This document shows, piece after piece, positions 1-8,336 of a DNA stretch of 43,153 nt (position 1 is the first letter of the stretch; each line of letters begins with the position of its first letter). The position numbers and the translations under genes are program-made. The stretch comes from CAIMUM01 sp034429715 (GTDB lineage: Bacteria > Chloroflexota > Dehalococcoidia > GIF9 > UBA5629). The notes below the pieces were generated by a model. The model had not been told where the DNA came from. It searched no databases and saw only the letters and a program-made list of their open reading frames with translations. The stretch is from the NCBI GenBank assembly GCA_034429715.1, contig DAOUFR010000040.1, forward strand, positions 1-43,153, read 5' to 3'.

Positions 1-16
1 ACATTATGCTTACCAT

Positions 17-541
17 TTAATACTCGATTCCTTTGCGTTGATGAACGCCTTCCGAAAAAGGATGCTTGATCATAAGCATCTCGGTCACCAGGTCGGCCTT
101 CTTGACCACCTCCTGCGGCGCCTTGCGTCCAGTCAGTATAAGCTCCACGTTGGCCGGCTTCATTTTTATCAGGTCCATGATCTGCGCCAGGCTGAGGAAG
201 CCCCGCCAGTGTGCGATGAATATCTCGTCCAGCACCACCATGTCGTACTTTCCCCCGCTCAGGGCGTTCACCGCGTAATCGTAGGCCTGCCGCGTCTCAG
301 CCAGCAGTTGATCCTCTCCCTTATTGAAAAGGTCGCCCTTGCCGAACTGCATGATCTCAAAGGGCCTGTACTTATCGGCGAAGAAATGCTCACCCCCGGG
401 CTGTGTTTTGAGAAACTGGATGAAGACCACCCTCAGTCCCTGAGCACAGGCACGCAACGCCTGTCCCAGCGCAGCGGTGGTCTTGCCTTTTCCGTCACCG
501 GTATAAACCTGTACCAGACCTTTAAAATCCTGTTCCGACAT
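17..541 (-). CDS. cobO: Cob(I)yrinic acid a,c-diamide / corrinoid adenosyltransferase
   Basis: This 174-aa protein of the CobO/BtuR/CobA family transfers adenosyl from ATP to reduced corrinoid in the cytoplasm. The N-terminus carries the family P-loop, GDGKGKTTAALG at about residues 15-26, followed by the conserved FIQFLK stretch, and a Walker-B-like MVVLDEI near residue 100. The length is normal for the family. The ATG at 541 is preceded by GGAGG five bases away. It is the last visible gene of the minus-strand corrinoid operon, 36 nt after the aminotransferase gene. It ends close to the window edge, so further operon members may lie outside. The family is certain; CobO versus BtuR naming is convention. 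Confidence 0.93.
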   Translation of the reverse strand: MSEQDFKGLVQVYTGDGKGKTTAALGQALRACAQGLRVVFIQFLKTQPGGEHFFADKYRPFEIMQFGKGDLFNKGEDQLLAETRQAYDYAVNALSGGKYDMVVLDEIFIAHWRGFLSLAQIMDLIKMKPANVELILTGRKAPQEVVKKADLVTEMLMIKHPFSEGVHQRKGIEY

Positions 542-577
542 GTAGTCCTCCGCAGATAATATTGTACAGCATCGTTG

Positions 578-1657
578 TTAAGTCGCCTTCCATGCCATCC
601 CGGCAATAGCCTGCGCCAGCTTTCTGCAGTCATCCATGCGGTGCGGCGATATACGCACGTAGGCCGGCAGCCCGAAGGACGAGCAATCGCGCACCAGGAA
701 TCCTTTCTCAAGCAGCCGGTTTTTAAAACCGGCTGCGTCTCCCACCCTGACAAGGAAGAAATGTGTGTCGGTGGGGACAATCCTGTATCCCATTCTTGAC
801 AACCGGCGCGTCAGGTAGGCGCGGCACCTTTGCATGCGGGTGTTGCAGCGCCGGACGTAGCCGCCGCATCCGGTTGCCGCTATGCCCGCCTGCTGGGCCG
901 GCGAATTTACGTTCCAGGGCGGCTGCACTTTTTTCAGGTTGTTGATGATTGCGGGAGAGGCCAGACCGTAACCCAGTCTCAGGCCGGCCAGCGCGAAGTC
1001 CTTGGTCATGGAGCGGACGATCAAAACGTTGGGCTCGTCCATCAGATCGAGCCCGCCGGCGGATTCGTCCGTGAATGCCATGTAGGCCTCGTCCAGTATA
1101 ATCAGCGCATCGGGCAAGCCTTTGATAAATCTGCGCAGGTCCTCTTCCGGCAGAAGCTGTCCGGTGGGATTGTTCGGATTACACAGAAAAACAGCCCTGG
1201 GATTGTGAGCCTGCGCGAAGGAAGCGAAGTCATCCAGGCTCAACCGGAAGTCCCGATCTTCGCGCAGTTTATATTTTTCGATAACGCATCCGGCAATCGC
1301 GGCTGCCAGCGAGTATTCACCATATGTCGGAGACGGTATGACAACCTTATCGCCCGCCGCCAGATAGGCCAGAGCGGCCAGCCGGATGATCTCGGTCGAA
1401 CCGCTGCCTGCTATGATCCTGCCGGCAGCCGTTCCCAGGCTGCCGGCCAGAGACGCCACAAGTTCACCTGAATGCGGATCGGGATAGTCATGGATATTTG
1501 TTGCGCGCAGTGCGCGGTAGACTTCTTTAGGCGGTCCGTAGGGATTGCAACAGGTGCTGAAGTCCAGCAGTCCTGACTCTTTCAGCCCGGCGTAGCCTGC
1601 TCCTCCGTGTTCGATAGGAGGCAAGCTGTGTATTCGGGGATTAACGCGCAAGCCCAA
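578..1657 (-). CDS. cobD: Threonine-phosphate decarboxylase / histidinol-phosphate aminotransferase-like (CobD/CobC)
   Basis: This is a PLP-dependent fold-type I protein of about 359 aa. CobD-type enzymes decarboxylate L-threonine-O-3-phosphate to aminopropanol phosphate for the corrinoid nucleotide loop. Visible hallmarks are the N-terminal HGG motif, FSTCCNPYGPP, the substrate/PLP segment FLCNPNNPTG, ILDEAY with its PLP-contacting Asp, and the Schiff-base lysine in SMTKDFALAGLRLGY. Position between cbiB and cobO favours the cobalamin role over HisC. The reading frame is open up to a TTG at 1678. The TTG at 1657 is chosen because GGAGG sits six bases upstream; either start overlaps the end of cbiB. 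Low-similarity HisC-like activity cannot be excluded. Confidence 0.85.
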   Translation of the reverse strand: MGLRVNPRIHSLPPIEHGGAGYAGLKESGLLDFSTCCNPYGPPKEVYRALRATNIHDYPDPHSGELVASLAGSLGTAAGRIIAGSGSTEIIRLAALAYLAAGDKVVIPSPTYGEYSLAAAIAGCVIEKYKLREDRDFRLSLDDFASFAQAHNPRAVFLCNPNNPTGQLLPEEDLRRFIKGLPDALIILDEAYMAFTDESAGGLDLMDEPNVLIVRSMTKDFALAGLRLGYGLASPAIINNLKKVQPPWNVNSPAQQAGIAATGCGGYVRRCNTRMQRCRAYLTRRLSRMGYRIVPTDTHFFLVRVGDAAGFKNRLLEKGFLVRDCSSFGLPAYVRISPHRMDDCRKLAQAIAGMAWKAT

Positions 1658-2576
1658 CCAGCGCCTCCACCACGGCAATCATTAGTCCCCATATGCCCGC
1701 GGACGTCAGCATCACAGCCTGTGATCGAGATACCACGGCGCCCGACAGAGCGCCGCCGCCGCCGCTGAGGGTGTATTCGCCGCTTTTTTCAAGCTCGATG
1801 CCCAGAGAGCCGGCCATGGAGCACATGGTCCAGCCTGCGTTGGGACTGGCGGTCCTCCCGTGCTGTTTCTGCATAATGCGCCAGCTTCCACCGGCATCGG
1901 CCCGGCAGATGCCCGAAGCAACTACGATCAGCAGTGCGCTCAAACGGGCGGGGATGTAATTGAGGGCGTCATCCAGGCGGGCCGCGGCTTTACCAGTATA
2001 TTCCCAGCGTCCGTGATACCCGATCATGGCGTCGAAGGTATTTACGATACGGTATATCAGGGCTCCCGGCAGGCCCAGAATGGCGTAATAAAAAAGCGGC
2101 GCCACGAAGCTGTCGCAGAGGTTTTCAGCGCAGGACTCGACGGCCGCCGACATAAGCTGTTCGTCTGATAGCCCCGAGGTATCACGGCTGACCAGCGACC
2201 TTGCCTTCCGCCTGGCCTGCGCCGCATCGTTGCATTGCAGGCACAACCGGACGTCTTCTACGGCCTGCCACAGCCCTTTCAGGGCAAAGGTGTTCTTGAA
2301 AAGATATGCTGAAACAAGTATGTAAATGACCGGATTGAGGCTGAGCAGGAAAGCAAGGCCGAACCAGAGCGGAACGGCTATTGCGATACAGGTCGTCACG
2401 ACCATGACGGCGCCGAATGACAGTTGCCGGCGCGGTCCCCCGGGCGGCTCGAATTTAAGCTCCAGGGAGATGAGCTTGCCGAGCCAGGCCACGGGATGCC
2501 AGGTATTGGAGACCTCCCCGATCAATGCATCCAGCAGAAGGGCGATGAACAGTATATACAGGCCTGAAAGCTCCAT
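1641..2576 (-). CDS. cbiB: Adenosylcobinamide-phosphate synthase (CbiB/CobD family membrane protein)
   Basis: This 311-aa integral membrane protein joins the aminopropanol (phosphate) arm to adenosylcobyric acid. Typical CbiB features are the N-terminal hydrophobic helix followed by HPVAWLGKLI, the conserved ESCAENLCDSFVAPLFYY block, NTFDAMIGYH, and the C-terminal PNAGWTMCSMAGSLGIELEK stretch. The length matches the family. The ATG at 2576 shares one base with the TAA of btuD (TAATG junction), and GGGGAG lies eight bases upstream inside btuD, pointing to translational coupling. With the CobD-like enzyme immediately downstream, the two consecutive aminopropanol steps are adjacent. Confidence in the family is high. 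Confidence 0.94.
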   Translation of the reverse strand: MELSGLYILFIALLLDALIGEVSNTWHPVAWLGKLISLELKFEPPGGPRRQLSFGAVMVVTTCIAIAVPLWFGLAFLLSLNPVIYILVSAYLFKNTFALKGLWQAVEDVRLCLQCNDAAQARRKARSLVSRDTSGLSDEQLMSAAVESCAENLCDSFVAPLFYYAILGLPGALIYRIVNTFDAMIGYHGRWEYTGKAAARLDDALNYIPARLSALLIVVASGICRADAGGSWRIMQKQHGRTASPNAGWTMCSMAGSLGIELEKSGEYTLSGGGGALSGAVVSRSQAVMLTSAGIWGLMIAVVEALVGLAR

Positions 2577-3373
2577 TATTTGCGCTCCCCTTCAGCGACT
2601 GACGTTATCATAGCTGTAGGAAGTCCGTTAACCGGGTGGGCAAAGACAGTGACGCCGATGCCGAAGGCCTCCTGAAGTGTGCGACTATTTATGACGTCAT
2701 CCGGCCCGCCCTCTTGATATACGGCGGCGTCCTTGAGGACGATAATGCGGTCGCCGAACTGCGAGGCCAGGTTGATATCGTGCAGGGCTGCGACAATGGT
2801 GAGCCCTTTGTCCCGGCAGAGCTTCTTAAGGAAATCCAGTATGCCGGCCTGGAAATTGATATCCAGGCTGGCCGTAGGCTCATCCAGCAGCAGTATGCCG
2901 GCTTCCTGCGCCAGCGAGCGGGCGATCAGTACCCGCTGACGCTCGCCGCCGGAAAGCTGGTTGATGCGGCGGCCGGCCAGCCGTGCGGTCTCCGTGGCCT
3001 CCATGGCATTGGCAGCTGCCAGAATATCGCTGCTGCCCTCGTATCTGAGCAGCCCCAGGTGCGGCGTGCGGCCCATCAGCACGATCTCCATAGCGGTGAA
3101 AAGCTCGGGCAGCGAAGCGCTCTGCGGCATGAAGGCGATATTGCGGGCGATATATGTGCGGCTATAGCTACCCAGCAGCCGTCCGTCCAGGCTGATCGAG
3201 CCTTCGAACGGCCTCAGCAGCCCGCAGATGCCCTTGAGCAATGTGCTCTTGCCGGAGCCGTTCGGCCCGATTAATGTCAGGAACTCTCCGGGCCGGGTCT
3301 GCAGCGTAATGTCGTGAAGAACGGTCCTTTCGCCGTAACGGAAACCTGCTCTGACCAGGGATATAACCGACAT
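2576..3373 (-). CDS. btuD: Cobalamin/corrinoid ABC transporter ATP-binding protein
   Basis: This 265-aa ABC ATPase powers corrinoid import. It shows Walker A GPNGSGKST, a Q-loop (FMPQSA), signature LSGGERQR, Walker B LLLDEPTASLD and the H-loop histidine (ALHDINLASQ), all in the order expected for FecE/BtuD importers. The frame stays open further upstream to 3622, but that extension lies inside btuC and has arginine/histidine-rich out-of-frame composition. The start is therefore placed at the ATG at 3373, which shares its A with the TGA of btuC. An AGGCGGT site lies a few bases upstream. It is part of the btuF-btuC-btuD set under the riboswitch. Heme or siderophore specificity is unlikely given the operon. 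Confidence 0.93.
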   Translation of the reverse strand: MSVISLVRAGFRYGERTVLHDITLQTRPGEFLTLIGPNGSGKSTLLKGICGLLRPFEGSISLDGRLLGSYSRTYIARNIAFMPQSASLPELFTAMEIVLMGRTPHLGLLRYEGSSDILAAANAMEATETARLAGRRINQLSGGERQRVLIARSLAQEAGILLLDEPTASLDINFQAGILDFLKKLCRDKGLTIVAALHDINLASQFGDRIIVLKDAAVYQEGGPDDVINSRTLQEAFGIGVTVFAHPVNGLPTAMITSVAEGERK

Positions 3374-4434
3374 CAAAACACCGCCTTTTTTTTCTGGTTG
3401 AGCAGGTAGAGGAAAAAGGGCGCGCCGATGATGGCAGTGATGATGCCGACAGGTATCTCGGTGGGGGCCATGATGGTCCGGGCGGCTGTGTCCGCCAGTA
3501 TCAGAAAGGCCGCCCCTCCCAGCAGTGACATGGGCAGCAGCAGGCGGTAGTCCGGCCCGCAGGTCATCCTCACGGCGTGGGGGATGATGATGCCAACGAA
3601 ACCGATGGCGCCGCAGAAGCATACGGCAGCAGCGGTCGTAAGTGTGGCTGCCGCTAAAATGATCAGCTTGGTGCGTTCGACATTTATGCCCAGCTGTTCG
3701 GCCTGTTCCTCGTCCAGCTGCATTACATTAAGAGGACGTGCCATCAGCAGCAGTACCGTCACTCCGGCGAAAATGTAGGGTATCATAACGGCCACCCGCC
3801 ACCAGTCAGCCAGGGAGAAGGTGCCCAGCAGCCAGAAAACGATGCCGTGTACCTTTTCATCCGATATGATGATGAGATAGGAAGTGATCGAGGCTAAAAA
3901 TGCCCCCACCGCTACACCGCCCAGTATGAGGGTGGTGACGGGCAGTGTGCGTCCCGTTCTCGCAATGGAGTAGACCGCTGCCACGCTGAGCAGGGCGCCC
4001 AGGAAGGCCAGTACGGGCACCAGCGCAGCCGGCACGGCGGCCGGCAGCATAAAGCCGGCCACAGCTCCCAGCGCAGCTCCCTGCGAGATGCCCGTTAGAT
4101 AAGGATCGGCCAGCGGGTTGCGGAACATACCCTGGTAGGCCGCGCCGGCCACCGCCAGAGCGGCTCCGGTGAAACCGGCCATGATAACGCGCGGCAGTCG
4201 AATGTCCCAGATAATCGTGTTGTAGATAGCGGAATAGGCGTCGGCTTTTTCCGGTGCAAATATCCTTGACTGCAGGACGCCGAGTATATCTTGAAGTGGG
4301 ATGGCAGTGCTGCCGGCTGTGACGGCCCATAGTCCCACCCCGACAAGTACCAGGGCAGCCAGCATCAATAGCAGCCTTCCTCGTTGCGCTCTGGCGTGGT
4401 GCAGGTCCAGTTCAGTTTTTAATGCCGTTTCCAT
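3373..4434 (-). CDS. btuC: Cobalamin/corrinoid ABC transporter permease (FecCD family)
   Basis: This 353-aa polytopic permease of the BtuC/FecCD family has about nine to ten hydrophobic helices after a short charged N-terminus. Family blocks are visible: RLPRVIMAGFTGAALAVAGAAYQG near residues 75-100 (the conserved R-P-R and G-A-x-Y-Q-G region), NPLADPYLTGISQGA, LDEEQAEQLGIN in the cytoplasmic ATPase-coupling loop, and GFVGIIIPHAVR followed by a GxxAFLILADTAART block near the C-terminus. It starts 28 nt downstream of btuF and couples to btuD by a one-base overlap. Substrate assignment to corrinoids comes from the riboswitch and the neighbouring salvage genes. Confidence 0.93.
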   Translation of the reverse strand: METALKTELDLHHARAQRGRLLLMLAALVLVGVGLWAVTAGSTAIPLQDILGVLQSRIFAPEKADAYSAIYNTIIWDIRLPRVIMAGFTGAALAVAGAAYQGMFRNPLADPYLTGISQGAALGAVAGFMLPAAVPAALVPVLAFLGALLSVAAVYSIARTGRTLPVTTLILGGVAVGAFLASITSYLIIISDEKVHGIVFWLLGTFSLADWWRVAVMIPYIFAGVTVLLLMARPLNVMQLDEEQAEQLGINVERTKLIILAAATLTTAAAVCFCGAIGFVGIIIPHAVRMTCGPDYRLLLPMSLLGGAAFLILADTAARTIMAPTEIPVGIITAIIGAPFFLYLLNQKKKAVF

Positions 4435-4462
4435 TGTAAAATTCTTGTTCCCCGGACATCAT

Positions 4463-5389
4463 TCACTGCCCGGGCTTGCTGAAGAGGCCCGGGTGCAGGA
4501 AGGAGGCCGTTTGTTCCAGGGCTGTTATGCAACGCGGGCTGTGGCGGTAGATCAGGTCCCCCTCGATCTTGTAAACCCGGCCGTTTTTAACGGCGGACGT
4601 ATTGCTCATGCGCGGGTCGGTGGTAATGAAGTCCCACAACGGATCTCCCTTTTCGTCCATGCTGGTCGGCACGATGATGATCTGCGGGTCGGCGCTGATG
4701 ATCGATTCCAGGTTCATGGAGGCGAAGCCGTTGAGCTGCGATGCTATATTGGTACCTCCTGCCAGGCGGATGATGTCGTCGATAAGAGTGGATTTGCCCG
4801 CCACCATTAAGGGATCGTTCCAGATGACGAGCAGCGCCCGGGGGCACTGCTCGGACGCCAGGCTACCGGTGATTATAGTTACGGCGTCCACGCGTTTTTG
4901 CAGATCGGCAGTCAGCGTTGAGGCGGCCGTGTCGGCGCCGCACAGCCTGCCGGTGAGCGCGATGTCCTGTATAACGCCCTGCACCGTTTTAGGATGCAGC
5001 GAAACGACACGGAAGCCCATTTTCTGTAGCTGCGGTGTAACACTTTTGTTATGGATTTCGGCTGCCAGTACCAGGTCCGGCTTGAGCGCCACAGCTTTCT
5101 CAATGTCAACCGTGCTAAATCCTCCCACTTTGGGTTTGTCTTTAGCTGCCGGAGGATAGTTGCAGAAATCCGTCACGCCTATCAGCCTGTCCTGCAGGCC
5201 CAGGGCGTAAATTATCTCGGTATTGGCCGGGGCCAGCGATATTATTCGCTCAGCGGGGGGCGCCGACGTTATGATATTGCCGGAGTCGTCTCTCAATCCC
5301 TCGAGTGAAGCTGGCGCGGCGCACGCACATGCGCATATCAAGACGGCCAGTGCCAGACAGGTCAGGGATTTGTGCCACGTATTGTTCAC
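4463..5389 (-). CDS. btuF: Cobalamin/corrinoid ABC transporter substrate-binding protein (probable lipoprotein)
   Basis: This 308-aa periplasmic-binding protein of the TroA/BtuF fold captures corrinoid outside the membrane and delivers it to BtuC. The N-terminus is a signal peptide with a lipobox-like I-C-A-C near residues 18-23, suggesting lipid anchoring, although Cys at the -2 position is unusual. The mature part begins with the family pattern RIISLAPANTEIIYALGLQDRLIGVTDFC (split here by convention as RIISLAPANTEI and YALGLQDRLIGV). The mid-domain VAAEIHNKS-type and C-terminal ISADPQIIIVP segments also fit. It is the first gene after the cobalamin riboswitch. The ATG at 5389 lies just after the terminator-like hairpin, so readthrough controls all six genes. 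Confidence 0.92.
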   Translation of the reverse strand: MNNTWHKSLTCLALAVLICACACAAPASLEGLRDDSGNIITSAPPAERIISLAPANTEIIYALGLQDRLIGVTDFCNYPPAAKDKPKVGGFSTVDIEKAVALKPDLVLAAEIHNKSVTPQLQKMGFRVVSLHPKTVQGVIQDIALTGRLCGADTAASTLTADLQKRVDAVTIITGSLASEQCPRALLVIWNDPLMVAGKSTLIDDIIRLAGGTNIASQLNGFASMNLESIISADPQIIIVPTSMDEKGDPLWDFITTDPRMSNTSAVKNGRVYKIEGDLIYRHSPRCITALEQTASFLHPGLFSKPGQ

Positions 5390-5402
5390 GATTCACCCCC
5401 GG

Positions 5403-5436
5403 TAAATAAAAATCCCCTGCTCCGGCGGGCAGGGGG
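5403..5436 (-). terminator. Riboswitch expression platform: intrinsic terminator before btuF
   Basis: On the minus strand, CCCCTGC (5435-5429) pairs with GCAGGGG (5420-5414) across an eight-base loop, and the stem runs directly into ATTTTTATTT. This is a strong rho-independent terminator placed between the aptamer and the btuF start at 5389. A second self-complementary segment at about 5461-5480 (CTCCGCGGAG and flanking CCTCC/GGAGG) could be the competing antiterminator part. That folding is inferred, not computed. Confidence 0.8.
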
Positions 5437-5489
5437 ACTGTTAATAAATAACAAATCCCGCCTCCTTAACTCCGCGGAGGCAGCTTTTC

Positions 5490-5590
5490 GGCAGGGTGGC
5501 GTTCTGACTTTAACAGTAGGCGGGACTGTACCGGTATTGCGCCGGTTTGCATTCCTTTTAAGCCCGCGGTCACCCGCGGGCGCCCTGCTT
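5490..5590 (-). promoter_or_regulatory. Cobalamin riboswitch aptamer (AdoCbl element)
   Basis: Read on the minus strand, the segment contains the conserved core of the class: GGAATGCAAACCGG, then CGCAATACCGGTACAGTCCC, then CGCCTACTGT, and the 3' box GTCAGAACGCCACCCTGCC. The outer stem pairs GCAGGGCG (5588-5581) with the CCACCCTGC at the 3' end (about 5500-5491). This arrangement corresponds to P1, the CCGG...CCGG P3 hairpin and the B12-box region of known cobalamin riboswitches. It lies directly upstream of btuFCD-cbiB-cobD-cobO, so corrinoid abundance should repress uptake and salvage. Confidence 0.93.
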
Positions 5591-5609
5591 CAAATATTCA
5601 GTTGGCTAA

Positions 5610-5638
5610 AGCATATAGTTTTAACCGCCCGATGTCAA
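5610..5638 (-). promoter_or_regulatory. Sigma70-type promoter of the corrinoid operon
   Basis: On the minus strand a perfect TTGACA (5638-5633) is followed after exactly 17 bases by TATGCT (5615-5610). The predicted transcript start near 5603 is about a dozen bases before the riboswitch aptamer, as expected for a riboswitch leader. Confidence 0.65.
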
Positions 5639-5658
5639 AATACATCAGCTCAAATTCA

Positions 5659-5688
5659 TTGTCATAAACTGAAGCTTAACGTTATAAT
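5659..5688 (+). promoter_or_regulatory. Sigma70-type promoter of the STT3/glycan block
   Basis: TTGTCA (5659-5664), an 18-base spacer and a perfect TATAAT (5683-5688) lie 19 bases before the ATG at 5708. It is back to back with the corrinoid-operon promoter, so the 5600-5710 interval is a compact divergent control region. The short 5' leader leaves only a weak AAGG ribosome site. Confidence 0.6.
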
Positions 5689-5707
5689 CTATCGCAAGGT
5701 TAAATAT

Positions 5708-8230
5708 ATGGCGCTTAAGAAGGCAGGGTCCTGGGCGGTCGTCCTGTTGCTGCTCGTAGTAATTATTGCGCTGGCTCTCTGGCTGCGTGTGGCTCTTCCG
5801 TATGACCAGGTGTTTGTCAGGGACTGGGTGAAGATGACGGGAGTGGATGCCTACTATTACATGCGCCTGGTGGACAACCTGATGAAGCACTTCCCGCAGC
5901 TCACGCAGTTCGATCCCTATCTGCTGTATCCCGGGGGTGTAGTGACAGGGTCACAGCCTGATTTCTTCGCCTATTTCATGGGCGGCATCATCTGGCTGCT
6001 CAGCCTGGGAAATGCCGGCCAGCATACTGTGGACGTGATATCGGTGTATATCCCGCCCGTGCTGGCGGTACTGACTATACTTGCTGCGTTCCTCATCGGC
6101 CTTTTGCTGGGCAGCAAGTGGCTGGGCCTGATGTCAGCCGGTCTGCTGGCAATCATGCCGGGAGAGTTCCTCAACAGGTCGTTGCTGGGTTATACCGACC
6201 ACCATATCGCCGAGGTATTTTTCTCCACCTGTATCATGCTGTTCGCCTTCCTGGCTTTAAGGGTGGGCTATGGGAAGTCATTGGGAGAGATTGCAGGAGC
6301 AGGCTGGAGCGGCATCGGCAAGATGTTGACTCTGAGCATTCTGGCCGGGATTTTTATGGGTCTATATATGCTGACCTGGGCCGGCGCCCTGTTGTTTGCG
6401 CTGGTTCTATTTTTATTTATCGCGGTTCAGGCTGTGGTCGACCATTTGCACGGCCGGCCCACCGGCTATCTCGGCCTTCTGGGCGTTTGTCTTTTCGGAG
6501 TGGGGCTGATTGTATATATTCCAGCGATACACGGTATTTCAACGACGGCAGCGCTCGCTGCAGGATTGCTGGTATCTGTATTATTGCCGCTTCTTTCCGG
6601 ATGGATGAACGGCAGGGGATTGAGGGGTTTTTACTATCCGATCGTTATAGCAGGGCTGACTGTACTGGGAGCGGTCCTGCTGGCTGTGATCAGCCCGTCG
6701 ATGTTCCAGTGGGTGACAGGCAGCCTGGCGACCATTTTTGTCTGGCCCATTGGGACGACCGTAATGGAGATGCAGCCTCTGCTCATACAGCAGAACAATT
6801 TCACGTTTGCCGTAGCTATGGGCAACTATATGCTGGCCTTTTTCTTGAGCATGGTATGTATCGGGGTGTTGTTCTATCAGGTGATAAAGAAAGGGGAGGC
6901 GAATGTGACGTTGCTGCTGGTGTGGAGCGTTATCATTTTGCTCTCCGCCCTTTCCATGCGGCGTTTCGCCTACTATTTCGCGGTCAACGTGGCGCTGCTG
7001 ACGGGTTACCTCTGCTGGATCCCGCTTGAAGCGCTGGTCAGAAAGAGAAACGAGTCAGTTGCAGCGGTCGCCGCACCGAGGCCTTCGGCCAGAGGGAAGA
7101 AACATGCAGCCAGGCAGGCGCAGCAGACGAGGCGGACCTCCGTGCAGGGCAATTTTGCCGTCGCAGTGGTGCTGATTGTGATAATGCTGCTGGTGTATTA
7201 CCCCAATATCGGACCGCTGCCCGACGGACAGAGGCCGTCCATCGACCTGGCCAGAAGGCCTCTCTTCGCCCCCTCAAACGCCTGGTGCGAGGCCATGGAC
7301 TGGCTGCGGACAGATACACCCGAGCCGTTTGGCGATGCAGACACTTACTATGGATTATATAAATCACCCGGCTTGCAGGGGGGATTCACATATCCGTCGG
7401 ATGCCTACGGGATCCTGGCCTGGTGGGATTACGGCTACTGGATTGCCAGGATAGGCCTGCGGCCTCCGGCTACCAGCCCGGGGACAGGTGCGCTCGAATC
7501 AGCCTATTTTTTTACCGCCCAGGATGAATCATCGGCTGAAAAGACGATCGACAGGTACGGCGCCCGCTTGATTATTTTAGACAATGAGATAGCCGCCTAT
7601 GATGGAAAATTCCATGCGCTGGCCACCCTGAGCGGCTCGGATTATTCGCGTTATTACGATATGTTCTTAACGAAGCAGAATGACCAGTATGTACCTGCTA
7701 TTTATTTCTTCCCCGAGTATTACCGCAGCATGGTGGTCAGGCTTTATAATTTCGATGGAAAAGCTGTGGTACCGATTAATACTGATGTCATCCAGTACAG
7801 GGAGTTTAAAGCTCAGAACGGAAATATATACAGAGAGGTCATAGATAGCAGGGTATTCTCATCGTACGAGGCTGCACAGCGGTTTATTGAGGAGAACAGC
7901 GGTAGAAATTACATTATTGCCGGGCAAGATCCATCTGAGAGTCCCGTGCCACTGGATGAGTTGAAGGACTACAGGCCGGTTTACAGCTCGAACCAGCAAT
8001 CTACGGTTGGATCAATGTCGCAACCCAGCATTAAGATCTTTGAGTATAAGAAAAATATAGATTCTGTAACACGGCAGACTCCGATTCGCACAGTCGGATG
8101 TAAAGACCTGCAGGTGTATGAAATATCAGCCGCTTGCTGCCTAAATGAACCAAATTCGAGTTGCTTCGATCATGCATACATCCGTCAAACAAACCAGCTG
8201 CCACAATCACCAATGACCAAATATGTATAG
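5708..8230 (+). CDS. STT3/AglB-type dolichyl/undecaprenyl-phosphooligosaccharide-protein glycotransferase
   Basis: This is an 840-aa membrane oligosaccharyltransferase of the GT66 family, which moves a lipid-linked glycan onto Asn in N-x-S/T sequons outside the membrane. An N-terminal helix is followed by the first acidic motif (R-D-W at about 38-40 and V-D-A-Y-Y-Y at 46-51), then TDHHIAE (D164-E169), about a dozen transmembrane helices, and SMRRFAYYFA near residue 415. The C-terminal soluble domain carries WWDYG at 572-576, the signature of archaeal and eukaryotic STT3/AglB and bacterial PglB. The open frame extends upstream to 5372, but that part overlaps the riboswitch and lacks membrane character. 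The ATG at 5708, before a typical signal-anchor, is the credible start. The last ~55 residues after KIFEYKK look unlike the family core. Confidence 0.9.
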   Translation: MALKKAGSWAVVLLLLVVIIALALWLRVALPYDQVFVRDWVKMTGVDAYYYMRLVDNLMKHFPQLTQFDPYLLYPGGVVTGSQPDFFAYFMGGIIWLLSLGNAGQHTVDVISVYIPPVLAVLTILAAFLIGLLLGSKWLGLMSAGLLAIMPGEFLNRSLLGYTDHHIAEVFFSTCIMLFAFLALRVGYGKSLGEIAGAGWSGIGKMLTLSILAGIFMGLYMLTWAGALLFALVLFLFIAVQAVVDHLHGRPTGYLGLLGVCLFGVGLIVYIPAIHGISTTAALAAGLLVSVLLPLLSGWMNGRGLRGFYYPIVIAGLTVLGAVLLAVISPSMFQWVTGSLATIFVWPIGTTVMEMQPLLIQQNNFTFAVAMGNYMLAFFLSMVCIGVLFYQVIKKGEANVTLLLVWSVIILLSALSMRRFAYYFAVNVALLTGYLCWIPLEALVRKRNESVAAVAAPRPSARGKKHAARQAQQTRRTSVQGNFAVAVVLIVIMLLVYYPNIGPLPDGQRPSIDLARRPLFAPSNAWCEAMDWLRTDTPEPFGDADTYYGLYKSPGLQGGFTYPSDAYGILAWWDYGYWIARIGLRPPATSPGTGALESAYFFTAQDESSAEKTIDRYGARLIILDNEIAAYDGKFHALATLSGSDYSRYYDMFLTKQNDQYVPAIYFFPEYYRSMVVRLYNFDGKAVVPINTDVIQYREFKAQNGNIYREVIDSRVFSSYEAAQRFIEENSGRNYIIAGQDPSESPVPLDELKDYRPVYSSNQQSTVGSMSQPSIKIFEYKKNIDSVTRQTPIRTVGCKDLQVYEISAACCLNEPNSSCFDHAYIRQTNQLPQSPMTKYV

Positions 8231-8336
8231 CTAATCGTAACAGTAATCTGCTCAGGGTAAGTATCAGGTGGTATTGTGAAGAGGTTAATTAAATATAAAT
8301 CAGGTTCCATTCAACGGTGGAGTATCGATAATAGAA

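Noticed and set aside
3374..3622. In-frame upstream extension of btuD
   Set aside because: It is an arginine/histidine-rich out-of-frame reading of btuC; the ATG at 3373 couples exactly to the btuC stop.
5372..5707. In-frame upstream extension of the STT3 gene (would give 952 aa)
   Set aside because: It overlaps the riboswitch and both promoters, has no membrane or family character, and a typical signal-anchor starts at ATG 5708.
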